64,000 bases of DNA from Heliocybe sulcata (Eukaryota > Basidiomycota > Agaricomycetes > Gloeophyllales > Gloeophyllaceae): positions 167,853 through 231,852 of the forward strand of contig ML213511.1 of NCBI GenBank assembly GCA_004369045.1. Direction: 5' to 3'. Within the stretch, counting starts at the first letter, position 1. Each line of letters starts with the position of its first letter. The notes below the pieces were generated by a model. That model searched no databases, was not told where the DNA came from, and saw nothing but the letters and a program-made list of their open reading frames with translations. Shown here piece by piece: positions 11,954 to 22,611 of this stretch. Both the position numbers and the translations under genes were made by a program.

Positions 11954-14066
11954 CAGTCATGCACGAACGTCAAGTAAATAGCAGTAAGATATAAAGTCCA
12001 ATGCCCGAGTCGAATGTCCCGGTAGATAAGACGTATAGCGCGTTACTGATCTGTCTTTTTTGTGGCTGGTCCTCTCCGCTCGAGATAAACGCGCCCCGGC
12101 CGACGGCTTGCCCTAGGTAGCACGCTGGCTCAGCAGACACGAGCAAGAGCGCCTCGTGTGTATTGAACGACGGCCTCGTGCCCTTGCGTGAGGACGGAGA
12201 GCCCAGTAAGCGGAAACGAGGCAGGCCTGACGCAGGAGGGACGCCCGAGAGAAGGGACGAAAGTCCTGGCGCGCTCATCAACCACATATTCCGGAATCGA
12301 ACGGTAAACGTGCCTTGTACCGTTTTGGGCTAGTGGCACGCGATATGCTTCCGTGTGGGAGTTCGAACCTCGTTGTAGGCACGTACTTAGGGGTAGCCGT
12401 TAAATGAATGTTGCAAAAGAAATGTTTCTGATATTCCAGCCAAGGGGCCGCCCACCTCAAACTTGCAATGTTGCCAGTGGTCGAAAAGCAGGATAATGAT
12501 GTTTTATTTTGCTTCCGTCTTGCCTCTGCAAGGTTGCTACGTAAAAGCGTGTAGCCTGGGACTTGCCTATAAAGAGGCCTGCATAAATACAAGGCCTCAT
12601 GGGTCACCAAGACACCGGTCGAACAACGAGTATGCCATGCACATCAGACCCAGCGGACAATCGCCACAGCCTTATGCATCCGCGTGCCAGGGTGGACGCC
12701 CTTAGGAACTTGATTCAATGCACGAAGTCCGCCTGCAATGCCTCGCAAGGCCGCCGCGAAGATGCGTACCCAAGGTTAGCTCTGGAATGCCACAAAGGTT
12801 CTCAGAACTTCAGCGCACGTGTGGCAGTACAGGGCTCGGCGGGAGGAAGCAGGGACCACGAACCTGGCCTGGGGATTGGTGTTACGAAGCGAACGAGATT
12901 TGGGCATGCGTTTATATAAACGCACTGAAGCCGCCTCTTCGGAATGGGAGGAAGCACTTCGGTCTGGATAAGAACATCATCTATTTGCGTCTTGCCGGTT
13001 CATGGACAAGGCCATCACTGTTGGAAGGTGAATTTGCGTTGCTTGGAAAGGTGCAGAGACACTTTATAACTGCGCACACTGCACCTAGTGGACGAGAGCC
13101 GAGGAGGCGAGAGGAAAAGGATCGGTAGAGTGAAATCGTAAGTCATGCTCTCTTTAAATACCCAGGAGCAGCATGGATCAGTAAATCGTGAAAGGGTGAT
13201 AAAATGATAGGGCGTTGAGGCCACGCAAAGGCCTACATCCTTGATAGGACAACTGCGGCGCCATATCGGGGAGTGTTCCATTGACGCAGCATGGAGAGTA
13301 GGGCAGATGACTATCAGTCGATTCGCCCCAGTCGATTGCGGGCCTCCATCAGATTCAGCAGGTCCGGTGCTATCTGCCTCCAGCACGTGCCGTCCGAAAG
13401 TCGAGAGGACTTGAAGAAGCTGAATATTTCTTGAGAGCATATGATTATTCGTGAGACACGCTTCAGAACGATATGACTTCCGCTGGCAAAGTGGTATAGA
13501 CTCTGGACGTAAGACAAATAGTCTCCAGTTGGCAGAACGACACACTGAATTCCACTTCTCGCCAGCCCGTGAACATGCATCAAGCTTGACCAAGGATGCA
13601 TGTCCATATGCCACAAGGTCTCTTCAACACAATTAAGCAGCGAGTGGGCATAACCTCGGTATACCAGCCCACGCGGGACAGACCAGTCAAGCTTTCCGAC
13701 CCGTTCTGCCAAGTGTACTTGTCTCTTGGGAGGTGTGGAGGCGTCACATTTACGGAAATGACCCTGAACGACCGCAAGGGAGATCCATGGCGCATTAACT
13801 TGAAACACCCATAGACGCCGGCCTCCAACGAGTTCCCCTCGTGTTTCGTATGGTCCGGATCACACCAGACGGATCTCCATCCGTCGAGGATCCATGCAGT
13901 CGTAGCGACCAGCGCGTTTGCTTCGTCCTACGAGTCGACAACGGGCATTAAAATTTAACACGACAAGGAAGATGATCGGCATTATGAATACGAGATGTAA
14001 CATACATTCCAATCATCTGAGAGCAAAACATGATGACGCCTCCCTGCTTCCCAGCAATCGGATCTT
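11954..14066. other. Intergenic stretch with unassigned open frames
   Basis: About 2.1 kb. The longest frames are 12718..13128 (+, true ATG, 136 codons, no recognisable domain) and 13314..13808 (-, no ATG at its start). Neither shows family motifs or a clear exon chain. A pol III A-box-like and B-box-like pair at about 12330-12375 does not fold into a tRNA. Part of this is the shared upstream DNA of the membrane-protein gene and the 3' UTR of DPH3. Confidence 0.5.
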
Positions 14067-14472
14067 TCATGCAGCGGCAGCCACCAGCCGCGCCGAGCCC
14101 GCGTCCAAGATATCGAGGTTCTCCAGCGCATCCTCAAACTGCTCGTCCCCGCTGTCCTCCTCACTCTCATCGCCCTTCGCCTCCTCACCGTCCTCGTCCT
14201 CGTCCGACGGCTCCTCATCCTGATAGTCAAGCTACCAAGACACCCGTCAGGACGAGCATAAAAAAGAGCATCAGAGTAAAGATACTAACAGGATCGTAGA
14301 TAACTCGTATGATCAGACTACAGCTCGGGCATGTCGCAATATCCTCGTAGTTCGCCAGCTGCTGGCGGGAGATCTCAAAGCGGTCACCGCAGGGACACGG
14401 GTAGTGGAAAACGCCCTTCTTCTCGTCCCATGCCATGTCCTCGACCTCGATCTCATCATAGTAAGCCCCCAT
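14067..14472 (-). CDS. DPH3: Diphthamide biosynthesis protein 3 (DPH3/KTI11), CSL zinc finger
   Basis: Small zinc/iron protein that donates electrons to the Dph1-Dph2 radical enzyme making diphthamide on elongation factor 2. In yeast (Kti11) it also supports Elongator-dependent modification of wobble uridines in tRNA. Two exons: 14472..14290 and 14231..14067, with a 58-bp GT-AG intron, giving 115 residues. Exon 1 contains [14 protein letters not shown], then the metal-binding [13 protein letters not shown] and [16 protein letters not shown]. The four cysteines and the CSL signature are intact. Exon 2 is an acidic tail ([13 protein letters not shown]...), longer than the short acidic tail of yeast Kti11. 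It lies 275 bp beyond the stop codon of MTO1 on the same strand. Confidence 0.95.
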
Positions 14473-14746
14473 CGTAGATATACAATTAGTCGACAGATAC
14501 GAGACAAATCAGTGTGTCGCCTCAGCAGTCGTCGCCTGAGGCGCTTATATGCGCAGTGAGAAGAATGAGCAAAGTCATATTTCTTTGATCCGTCCGATGC
14601 AAGGTCGGATGGGACCTCAGCCACCAGGTCCTTGGACACCGCAACCGCGGCCTTGCATCGTAGCGCCCTTGGCAAACAAAGACACAGTAAGTGTAGAGAT
14701 GCAAGTAAATGGCATAATAATAATGATATAAAGCGACCAAAAGTCC

Positions 14747-17541
14747 TCATACAGCCATCGCGACAGCGGAACCTTCCAAAACCCTCGCACGCGTCCTCTT
14801 CGCATACTTCAACAAAGCGACGACGGAAGCAGGTGTCATACCTTCCATCCTCTTTGCAGCGCCCTGTCCATGAGAAGCATTGTTAGCACTGAATCTAAGA
14901 GTACATGCCGTTATGACTTACGATACTGGTTGGCCGCACTTTACTGAGCTTCTCCTTGACTTCGGAGCTCAAGCCCTCAACTCCTTCATAATTCATATGG
15001 GGATCCAGGACAAGAGTCTCGTCCTCCATGAAGACTCTGAGATCAGCTTCCTGCCGAGCAAGGAATGGTCCGTAGCACCCTTCATAACGCGGGTGGATCA
15101 GCCTCAGGCGGCAGCAAGAACAGCGAAGATAGCCTACCATCAATTTCGATTCGAGCAAGGATCTCAGGGTCCACATCCGCTAGTTCCGGAATGGCCACCT
15201 TGAGATGGGCCAACTCAATGAGAGGGTTTGGAAGCAAGTCATAGGCACTGTTGCGAGATTAGAATATGGACGCGAAGACCAAGTGAAAGCGCTGTCGTAC
15301 CTCCGAACAATCCCGTCTCGTCCGACATTGATACCGCGCATCGCCCATCCCTGATCAACTGTCAGTAGGACGCTCACACGAAATGACACAGACTGAGGCA
15401 TACATGGGGACTTAAATGAACGGATTTCAGCAGTTTGACAACCCGGTCAATGTCTGATCGCACTTCGTTGAAACGGTTCCATCTAACATCAGACACAACA
15501 CCGGCGTGTCGCGCTGGTCACAACATGGATCAGCATCGTACGCACAAGCAAAGAGCGACGTGTTCACCTTTCTCCGTTAAACGCATGTCGGCATTGTCAC
15601 TCCGGATTGTCATACGGTATTCCGACCTTGAGGTGAACATCCGGTCTGAATGCGCCACTAAGGTTCGTAGTCCAACAGGCGCCCATGATGTACTCACACG
15701 GCTCTTCTGCACCCTTAACAATCAGATCATCGACCATGACACCGAGATACCCATCAGCGCGCGTCAAAATGAGCGGAGCGCGATGTTGCGCGGCCAAACC
15801 AGCGTTGATCCCTGCTAACGCTCCTTGCGCGGCAGCTTCCTCGTACCCGGTGGTTCCTTTGAAAGCATGGGGCACATCAAATACCGCGGCCTGTTTGAAG
15901 ACGGGGAAACTCACCGTTGATCTGGCCAGCAAGGAACAGACCCTCGATGCGCTTTGTCTCCAGAGTCGCTAAGCCCTGGAATTAAGACCGGCTGAATCAA
16001 TCGGACATCTGCACTCACGCCCTAACTCCCTCGGATCCACATGATCATATTCAACGCCGTAGGCCGGTTTCACGATCTTCACGTTCTCTAGACCTGGTAT
16101 GGAGCGATACATCACTTCCTGGACATCCTCCGGAAGACTGTTCGAGAGTCCGTTGGGGTAAATGAGATCTGTACCGGGCCACTGTCGGCGACCTGTGATG
16201 ATGACCGTAGTGCAGACGTACCGGAATCATACCCCTCAGGCTCCAACCAAACAACGTGGTGTTCTTTCTGGAACCGCTTGATTTTGGCCTCCAGGGAGGG
16301 ACAGTATCTAGGTCCTTTCTTCGTCTCCTGGATATGCACGCTGAGATGCATGTTGTCTTTTACTATTTGATGCGTTGCGGGTGTCGTGAACGTTTGGAAA
16401 CAGGCAATTTGGTTATCCTAATAACCATGTTAGTACAGAGGCAGACGAACCGAGGAGGTCCCTGAGCTTACGGCGTTATCCACGGTCCGGTTCATATAAC
16501 TGAATGGAGATGGAGTAAAATCACCATCCTGTCGGGCCATGTCGCTAAAGTTGATCGACCTGGCATCCAAACGTGCTGGGGTACCCGTCTGCAGGCGACC
16601 AAGCTTAAAGCCTGCTGAGCTAAGGGAGGCTGAGAGGCCTAAGGACGGCGCTTCGTTCATGCGACCGGCCTGGAAGCGCTTGAGGCCTGCAAATGTCATA
16701 GCTTGAGCACTTACAGAACTGGGGACTGACCCCGGAGGAGCACGAACCGATGTGGATTTCTCCTGACAGGAAGGTACCTGTGCATATCACGACCTGCGAA
16801 CACTTGACGGCCTCTCCCGTATCTGCAGTTGGTAAGGAGCCATGTCTATAATGCGAACAAGGGCTACGCACCCAGTTTGACGCCCTGTATGTTTCCCCAT
16901 AATCCGTTCTGCGAGTCCGCGGAACCAAAGACCAGGTCGAATACGCTTCCAGAGCGGACATCCAGGTTCGGATAGTGGAAGATGGTGTCCTGCATATTCT
17001 TCTTGTAGAGTGTCCGATCTATTTGGGCGCGAGGACCCTGTACAGGGATCAGCGGAGCAGGCGGGAGACTTGCTAGAGGTGACTGACCCAAACGGCCGGC
17101 CCCTTCGAGCGGTTGAGGACTTGGAACTGGATTCCAGCCTTATCTAGAAAGGACGCAATTTGTAAGAAACTGCGTGGAGATTGCAGGAACCTGAAGGTCT
17201 TACCAGCAACCCGCGCCATAACGCCGTCCAAAGCATCCACCTCCCGGACAAGGGTGCCTTTGCCCACCCCGCCGATGGAGGGGTTGCATGACAGCTCACC
17301 AATAGTATCCAGCCGTTGCGTCAAAAGCAGCGTTCTTGCCCCCGTCCGAGCAGACCCGGTAGCTGCTTCGCAGCCAGCATGTCCAGCACCGATCACACAA
17401 ACTGCTCTCATGGTCAGTATCAGGTCAACATGAGAATACTCAGCGCTCACCATCGTATCTATTCGGTTCTATAGCACTTGCGTAGGACCTGACAGACGAA
17501 TGTCTAGTCCAGCGCTGGTATCGGCAAGCCCTTGCAAGCAT
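14747..17541 (-). CDS. MTO1: Mitochondrial tRNA uridine 5-carboxymethylaminomethyl modification enzyme (MTO1/MnmG)
   Basis: FAD protein that, with a GTPase partner (MSS1/GTPBP3), modifies position 5 of wobble uridine in mitochondrial tRNAs. Exon 1 from the ATG at 17541 gives an Arg/Ser-rich presequence ([20 protein letters not shown]) and then, across an intron, the Rossmann motif [14 protein letters not shown]. Further MnmG signatures: [21 protein letters not shown] (first FAD signature), [32 protein letters not shown] (second signature), [33 protein letters not shown], and [22 protein letters not shown]. The C-terminal helical domain ends in ...[14 protein letters not shown] with the stop at 14747. 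At least eight introns interrupt the frame. In-frame ATGs lie upstream of 17541; this one was chosen because it gives a typical targeting peptide. Full-length by family comparison. Confidence 0.93.
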
Positions 17542-17998
17542 GCAGAGGAAAGTCACCTGTGGCTGAAATATTGATATTCTTGTGATCTCATTATTTCGCA
17601 TTCCCACGCTGCTAAGACTCCGAAGCTGCAGTACTTCTCTTTGGCGACAAGGTGCATGCTTTGGGACGCCAACTAGCATACTGTGACGGTCCGCAAACAG
17701 CTCCTCTGGCCTGTTACTCTCAAAATCTGTCCCCCGGTCCACAGCACGATCCCCAATACGTGCCAACCAAGAACTGTAAATTGAAGTGAGAACGCTTGAG
17801 TCCAACCGCCCGCCGCTCTCTGAACCGACTTAAGCCACTGGGGCTGCTATCCACTTGCATCCCGCACGTTGAACTTGAAAGCTTGAAGCTTGACGGGATG
17901 GCGTTTCCTATTGCATACATATATCGCGATTCTTGATGCTGCTCTCCGCTGCAGGAGCATTCGAAGTATCAACACCACGAGTGCTGCACAAGTTGAAG
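17542..17998. other. MTO1 upstream region
   Basis: About 450 bp of presumed promoter and 5' UTR of MTO1. The MTO1 frame stays open upstream to about 17805, but the sequence there looks non-coding. No other feature seen. Confidence 0.5.
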
Positions 17999-18313
17999 TT
18001 ACGGTTGCTGCGCCTCCCCACTCATATCATAGGGCGATGTCGTCTTCGTGCATTGGACAAGCGGCTGCGTGCTGAGTCTGAGTGGACGCTTCTGAGAGAC
18101 AGGTCTGTGTGGCATGGCCGCCTGGACGGGGCCGAGAGGCGTCTGTGCAAAGAGCCCGTGGGCGTCCTCAACGGTGACACCTAGAAAGAGCGATTTTGAA
18201 GCGTCTTTCGGGATAAGTACGGCATGGGTCTCTTCGGCTGAGCCTGTCGGGGTTTGACTACTGGAAAGTTGTTGGTGAGCGTCAGGGTCAGGAACGTGGA
18301 GCCTAGGGTTCAT
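17999..18313 (-). CDS. Possible small hypothetical protein
   Basis: Open frame of 104 codons from an ATG at 18313. The frame itself opens at about 18367, just after a CATAG that could be a splice acceptor, so an upstream exon is possible. The predicted product has no recognisable domain. It contains a more structured-looking middle (VLIPKDASKSLFLGVTVEDAHGL is the region at about 18215-18140) between Ser/Pro-rich ends. It fills the gap between MTO1 and the complex I gene on the same strand. It may equally be a chance frame or the 3' UTR of the complex I gene. Confidence 0.25.
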   Translation of the reverse strand: MNPRLHVPDPDAHQQLSSSQTPTGSAEETHAVLIPKDASKSLFLGVTVEDAHGLFAQTPLGPVQAAMPHRPVSQKRPLRLSTQPLVQCTKTTSPYDMSGEAQQP

Positions 18314-18519
18314 GTGAAGCGATGAAGGGCAGAAGCGGGTGAGGAAGACAGGAAGGGCGTCCACAATCTATGAATGATAACTTCTCCGTGAAACCGAGGT
18401 GAAACTGAGATCATATTATTTATCAGCGGTATGAACAGTGACTGCCGGAGAAATGTTCGATTGATTGAACGTGCATGCTCGAAACACCACACGTCATACA
18501 GACTGTACTCAAGAAGCCC

Positions 18520-18875
18520 CTATTCGTCTTCGTACCCTTCCACTGGCCGGCGTGGTCTGTTAGGAACTTCAAGACATTAGCACACAGATTCGAGGATCGT
18601 TGACAGAGATGGAGAACGTACTAGGATACGAAATCGGAATCTGCGGGGGCGCGACGTATCCCAGCTTCGCGCGGATAGGAGGCACCACGACGAGCATGAC
18701 GGGGCCTATCGCGCCGAGCACGCAGGAGAAGAAGATGACGGGGTTTTCGTGCGCCTGGCGTTGCTGCGCATTCCTCTGTTTAGTTTCCAGTATGCACCGC
18801 GAGGCGAGGGAGACGTACGAGGTAGCGGTAGCTGTTCCTGAAAGGCGAGAATGCTGAGCCCATTGCAGACGCCAT
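18520..18875 (-). CDS. NADH:ubiquinone oxidoreductase 9.5 kDa subunit (complex I accessory subunit)
   Basis: Small accessory subunit of respiratory complex I, the fungal 9.5 kDa subunit (NI9M type, related to NDUFA3), with one inner-membrane helix. Three exons (18875..18819, 18775..18622, 18566..18520) separated by introns of 43 and 55 bp give 85 residues. Diagnostic stretches are QRQAHENPVIFFS, the membrane segment CVLGAIGPVMLVVVPPIR, and, only after splicing at the AG at 18567, the C-terminus YPIPNRPRRPVEGYEDE. A nearer acceptor 8 nt downstream would wreck this ending, which decides the splice site. A second in-frame ATG at 18863 is an alternative start. It is divergent from the pfkB kinase, with about 240 bp between the two start codons. 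Confidence 0.9.
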
Positions 18876-19113
18876 GGCGGGCGGCGAGGTGGTGGTCCGA
18901 ATACAAGCGCGTTCTAAATGCGCATCAAAGCGCTCGTGCTCAGTTCCGCCATGCCGCTTCCATCGCCTCTACGTACCATGAAATTACGGCACCATTCTCT
19001 CATAGCGAGCGTCTGATGGACTCATTCCCGATGGAATTGTTCGAAATTCCACCCAGGACGCGGTGCTCGCCCGCCGGCTAGCCAACCTGCAGCTCCTTGT
19101 CAACCGCGTACAC

Positions 19114-20824
19114 ATGGCGCGGCGTCGGCGGGACACCCAGGAGACGATCCACCATGCCCTCGAGCGCCCTTTGCGCATCGTCGTCTCTGGGACGCTGTTC
19201 GTGACACATACTTTGGGTCTGCCGACGCACCCTGCGCCTGCTACGGTCAATCGTGCTCATTCCGTCGAGACGTCGCGAGGAGGGTCGGCGAGCAATGTCT
19301 CGGTTTTATTGGCTCAGTTTCCTACAGTGGATGCTATGCTAGTGGTACCCCTGGGTGGAAATAGTGAAGGCAGGGTGGTTATGCGCGATCTGGAGAAGGA
19401 GGGGGTTAATCTGCGCTTTTGCAAAGTATGGGACGCCTCGGGGGTGCCCAGTGCATGGGTGCTGCAAGCCGGTGAGTTTGTTTCTTTCGCGCCAGAAAGT
19501 ATACAACTAATGCTGAATGTTACTGCAGATGACCCCGAGACAAGGACGGTCATTAACCACAACCCCTTACCTGACATCACGCACGAAGAATTTGTGTCCC
19601 TCTTAAGCCCAATCCTAGTACCCGAGAGCTATCCGACTTACACCTCTCCAACTACCTCCCCGACATTGCCCGCACACACCCTCGCAGCAGCCCCGCCCGC
19701 CCGTCAACAGCCGCAGCCTCCCTCACCCCTCCCAACGAGCAAGCCTCCTGTGACGAACCCGAGCAGCCCGGCGCCCTTCGAATGGATCCACTTCGAAGGC
19801 CGCTCTGTGAAGACGACGCTGAACAATATGGCCGGCCTGGACGGCTTTGCGCGGGAGAGGAAGTGGAGGAGTCACTGCGTGTTCAGCGTGGACGTCGGCC
19901 GGCGCGCGCGGCAGGGTGTCGAAGCGGTTCGTGCTCTCCTCCGTAATCTCTATATTTGTGCAGGTCCTCATACGAAGCTGTATACAGTTGATCCCCTACG
20001 CGGACGTGATATTCCTGAACAAACATTACGCGCAGGCCCATTCCCCGCGCTACGCCTCCACCCCGCGCGCCTTCCTGCTCTCCCTCTCCTCCTCAGTCCC
20101 GCAACATGCGCTCCTAGTCGCGCACTGGGGCACAGAGGGCGCGGCGCTCCTCTCGCTGCCTACGCGGGAGTACCTCCAGAGCTCGGGCTGGGTCGATACC
20201 GCCGACGATACGCGTCGGGACGCCACGGTGACGTCCACTTTTTCGCGGCAGTACAGAGGGATGGTGGCCGCCGGCGAGGAGAGCGGCGACGATGGTGCCC
20301 AGTCCGTACGCACCGGAAGCGACTTCTTCGCGGGCAGCCACACGTCGTCGTCGTCTGCCTTCACCGCAGGGGCCGGCTGGCTTTCTCCGGAACGCGCCCG
20401 GCGCAATAGGTCGGGTTCGACTTCCTCGCAGGACACGGAGATTGCATCCAATGAGCAGAGGCAGGCTCAGGGAAACGCTAACAATAACGTTAATGCTGAG
20501 GTCATAGATGAGGTCGGCGCGCAGGACGCGTTCGTCGCTGGGATGATATATGCGCTGAGTAGGCGCGTCTTGCCTGGGGCACCCTATACGCCCTCGGCCG
20601 TTACGCGAGATGGGCCTGTGGGTAGCAGCCAGGATGAAAAGGGGAAATGGAGTCTGGATGAGTGTCTACGGTACGTACCGAACTCCCTGTTCGACTTAAT
20701 TGTGAGATGCTGATTTACCCGATGACGCAGGTTCGCTACGGAGCTCGCGGGCAGGAAGGCGAGGAGGAGAGGCTGGGAGGGGCTTGCCGGGGAGATGCGC
20801 AGGGCTGGCTGGTTTGATTCCTAA
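19114..20824 (+). CDS. PfkB-family carbohydrate kinase (ketohexokinase/ribokinase-like)
   Basis: Probable ATP-dependent sugar or nucleoside kinase of the pfkB fold. Exons join at 19471 (intron to about 19528), near 19927 and at 20671 (intron to about 20730). Seen in order: RPLRIVVSGTLFVTHTLGLP (first strand), ETSRGGSASNVSVLLAQF (the Gly-Gly substrate/lid motif with Asn), VVPLGGNSEGR, then VFSVDVGR, IPYADVIFLNKHYAQ, LLVAHWGTEGAALLS, and the C-terminal catalytic motif DEVGAQDAFVAGMIYAL. The Asp base is kept, but the usual GAGD reads GAQD. Two long low-complexity inserts (Pro/Ser-rich near 19640-19770, Ser/Asn-rich near 20230-20490) interrupt the fold. The product ends RRAGWFDS. The start is uncertain: coding-like sequence (LARRLANLQLLVNRVH) continues upstream to about 19010, so a short 5' exon may exist. 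Substrate unknown. Confidence 0.8.
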
Positions 20825-21526
20825 TCCTGATGGCTGTGGCGTGGAGAGATCCTTGTACCTAACTATGGCTTGTGTGGTGGATGTGACTTCAGCTGAGTCT
20901 ATACTTTATTCGGAATGTTTTCGTTTATACCCCTTTCGACGTTCACACTTACATACAATAATGCTTGCCCTATGGCCATTCTATACCTGTTGTCTTCTAA
21001 ATATCACCCTCGGTTATTTCTCATACCCTCGATCGCAGGAACGCTGAAAGCTGTGATATAGCAGTGCGCCGATTTGAAACAAAGCCACGTTAATCAAGCC
21101 ACCTGGTTGAACGTTTACTGATGTCTCAATGGAACCTAGATCAGGCTGTGCAAGAAGCTTTGGACCCTCGGCCTATACTACTACTACTCAAGCCCACGCT
21201 GATCATCCGATACCTTTCCGAATGTATCATTACGTGACAGGTCAGCGCTGCTCTACGTCAGTCTATAGCAAGCATCTGGCTAGACACACTGACTGGAACT
21301 GATCATCTAGGTCCGGGTTTGAACCTTTACATGGCTTAAAGTGCTTCCGCGAAGCTGATTCCGAGCTTTTTGTGGTTGCTCGGCGAACATGAGGAAACAT
21401 CGTGGCTTTCATATCCGTGCGTAGCTCCTTCCTGGGTATCCATCTATAAGTAGCGGCTCCGCCCGGGGTGCTTGGAGGAGGGGTTTCTTGTCCTTGTCTT
21501 GTCTTATCCCAATCTCAGTCGCTGCG
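20825..21526. other. Intergenic, promoter of the WH1-CRIB gene
   Basis: About 700 bp holding the pfkB 3' UTR and the promoter of the next gene. CTATAAG at 21444..21450 lies 77 bp before that ATG and is a reasonable TATA box. A short run of CTA triplets occurs near 21177-21190. No gene seen. Confidence 0.6.
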
Positions 21527-22376
21527 ATGGCCCAACCGAACTCCAACTCGAACGTGCTGTGGTTGTCGAATGCAGAGAAGCGCGCCATCCGCGGCGTGCT
21601 CCCGGCGGAGACGTGCAAGATTATGGCTGCGGCGCATGTGAAGCTGTACCAGGCGCGGTTCACGTCGCTGGATTGGAGCTACAGCGGGCTTCATGGGGTG
21701 CTAGTGTTCGGGCGCAACCGAAGACCGCCGGAGGGAGAGGAGAGGGAGACGGAGGAGGACGGAAAGTACTGGTTCCGGATGATCGACGTGCACAAGGAGA
21801 GGGAGATCTGGAGACATTGGATTCCTCGTCTCTTTGATTACAAGCAGGAGACGCCGTTCTGGCACACGTTTGGAGGAAGCGTACGCCATTCATGCCTTAT
21901 GCACCCGATTATCTGTGCCGATATCTTCTATACAGAGCCGAACATATGGCCTTCGTTTTGAGGAAGACGAGGAAGGCTCGGCCTTCTTCCACAAAATCAG
22001 CACTCGTGTATACCCTGAAAGTATGTCTGTGCACTAACTGCTACCTCTGCGCGATACTTATCCAAGCCTCATCGCACTAGACTCGCAAGACGCTACCATT
22101 TCACGTACGAGACGACGACAAAAGATTCACATGACGGCAGACGATATCTCCGGCCCCGTACCCGGTTCCTTCCAGCACATAGCGCACATGGGCACGGACG
22201 AGACAGGAAATTTTGCGGTAGCGCTGGAGCCCTTCGACCCTCGCCTCGTCAACGGGCTCCGGAAGCATGGCATCAGCGAAAATGTTATCCGCAAGAATAT
22301 CCATTTCATTCAGGACTTCGTGAGCGATTGCTCGAAGAGCGACGATTCGCGACTCACGAGTTCCTCCCGATCATGA
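21527..22376 (+). CDS. Small WASP-like protein with WH1 and CRIB motifs, no VCA tail
   Basis: Three exons (21527..21880, 21936..22020, 22081..22376; introns 55 and 60 bp) give 244 residues. Residues about 1-145 form a WH1/EVH1 domain: NAEKRAIRGVLPAETCKIM, AHVKLYQARFTSLDWSYSGL, GVLVFGRN, KYWFRMIDVHKEREIWRHW, FWHTFGG and, after splicing, YGLRFEEDEEGSAFFHKI. These match the order of WASP/Las17 WH1 domains, which bind verprolin/WIP Pro-rich peptides. A basic patch (RTRRRQK) follows, then ISGPVPGSFQHIAHMGTD at about 165-185, a good CRIB (ISxP...FxHxxHxG) for Cdc42/Rac. The chain then ends after about 60 residues, with no Pro-rich, WH2 or acidic Arp2/3-activating region. It is therefore likely a regulator or competitor in actin control rather than a nucleator; that is inference. 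The acceptor at 22080 was chosen because the one 30 bp earlier gives a stop. Confidence 0.82.
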
Positions 22377-22611
22377 CGCGTTGACGACCCATATGCTGTA
22401 TCATTCTTAGCATCCTGTTGCCATCTGTACTATGGTCCCGCAGTCCTTATATTAGGCCCATGTTCCTTAGCCAGGACATTAATTCATGTAGCCGTACTTT
22501 CAGTGGGTCGAATTGCTGCTAAAAACACAATATAATGCAAAAATCACGATACAGATTCCAAAAGAGCTACAAATTTACGAATGTCCAAAACCAAACGCCC
22601 TCTCTCCCTTT

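Noticed and set aside
12305-12390. tRNA-like sequence with A-box and B-box (TGGGCTAGTGG ... GTTCGAACC)
   Set aside because: The acceptor, anticodon and T-stem pairings do not close properly and no T-run terminator follows. At most a decayed tRNA-like relic.
12718-13128. 136-codon plus-strand frame with a true ATG
   Set aside because: No motif, Arg/Gly-rich composition typical of shadow frames, no supporting promoter or exon structure.
13314-13808. 164-codon minus-strand open frame
   Set aside because: First codon is GTG, no family similarity seen; insufficient to call a gene.
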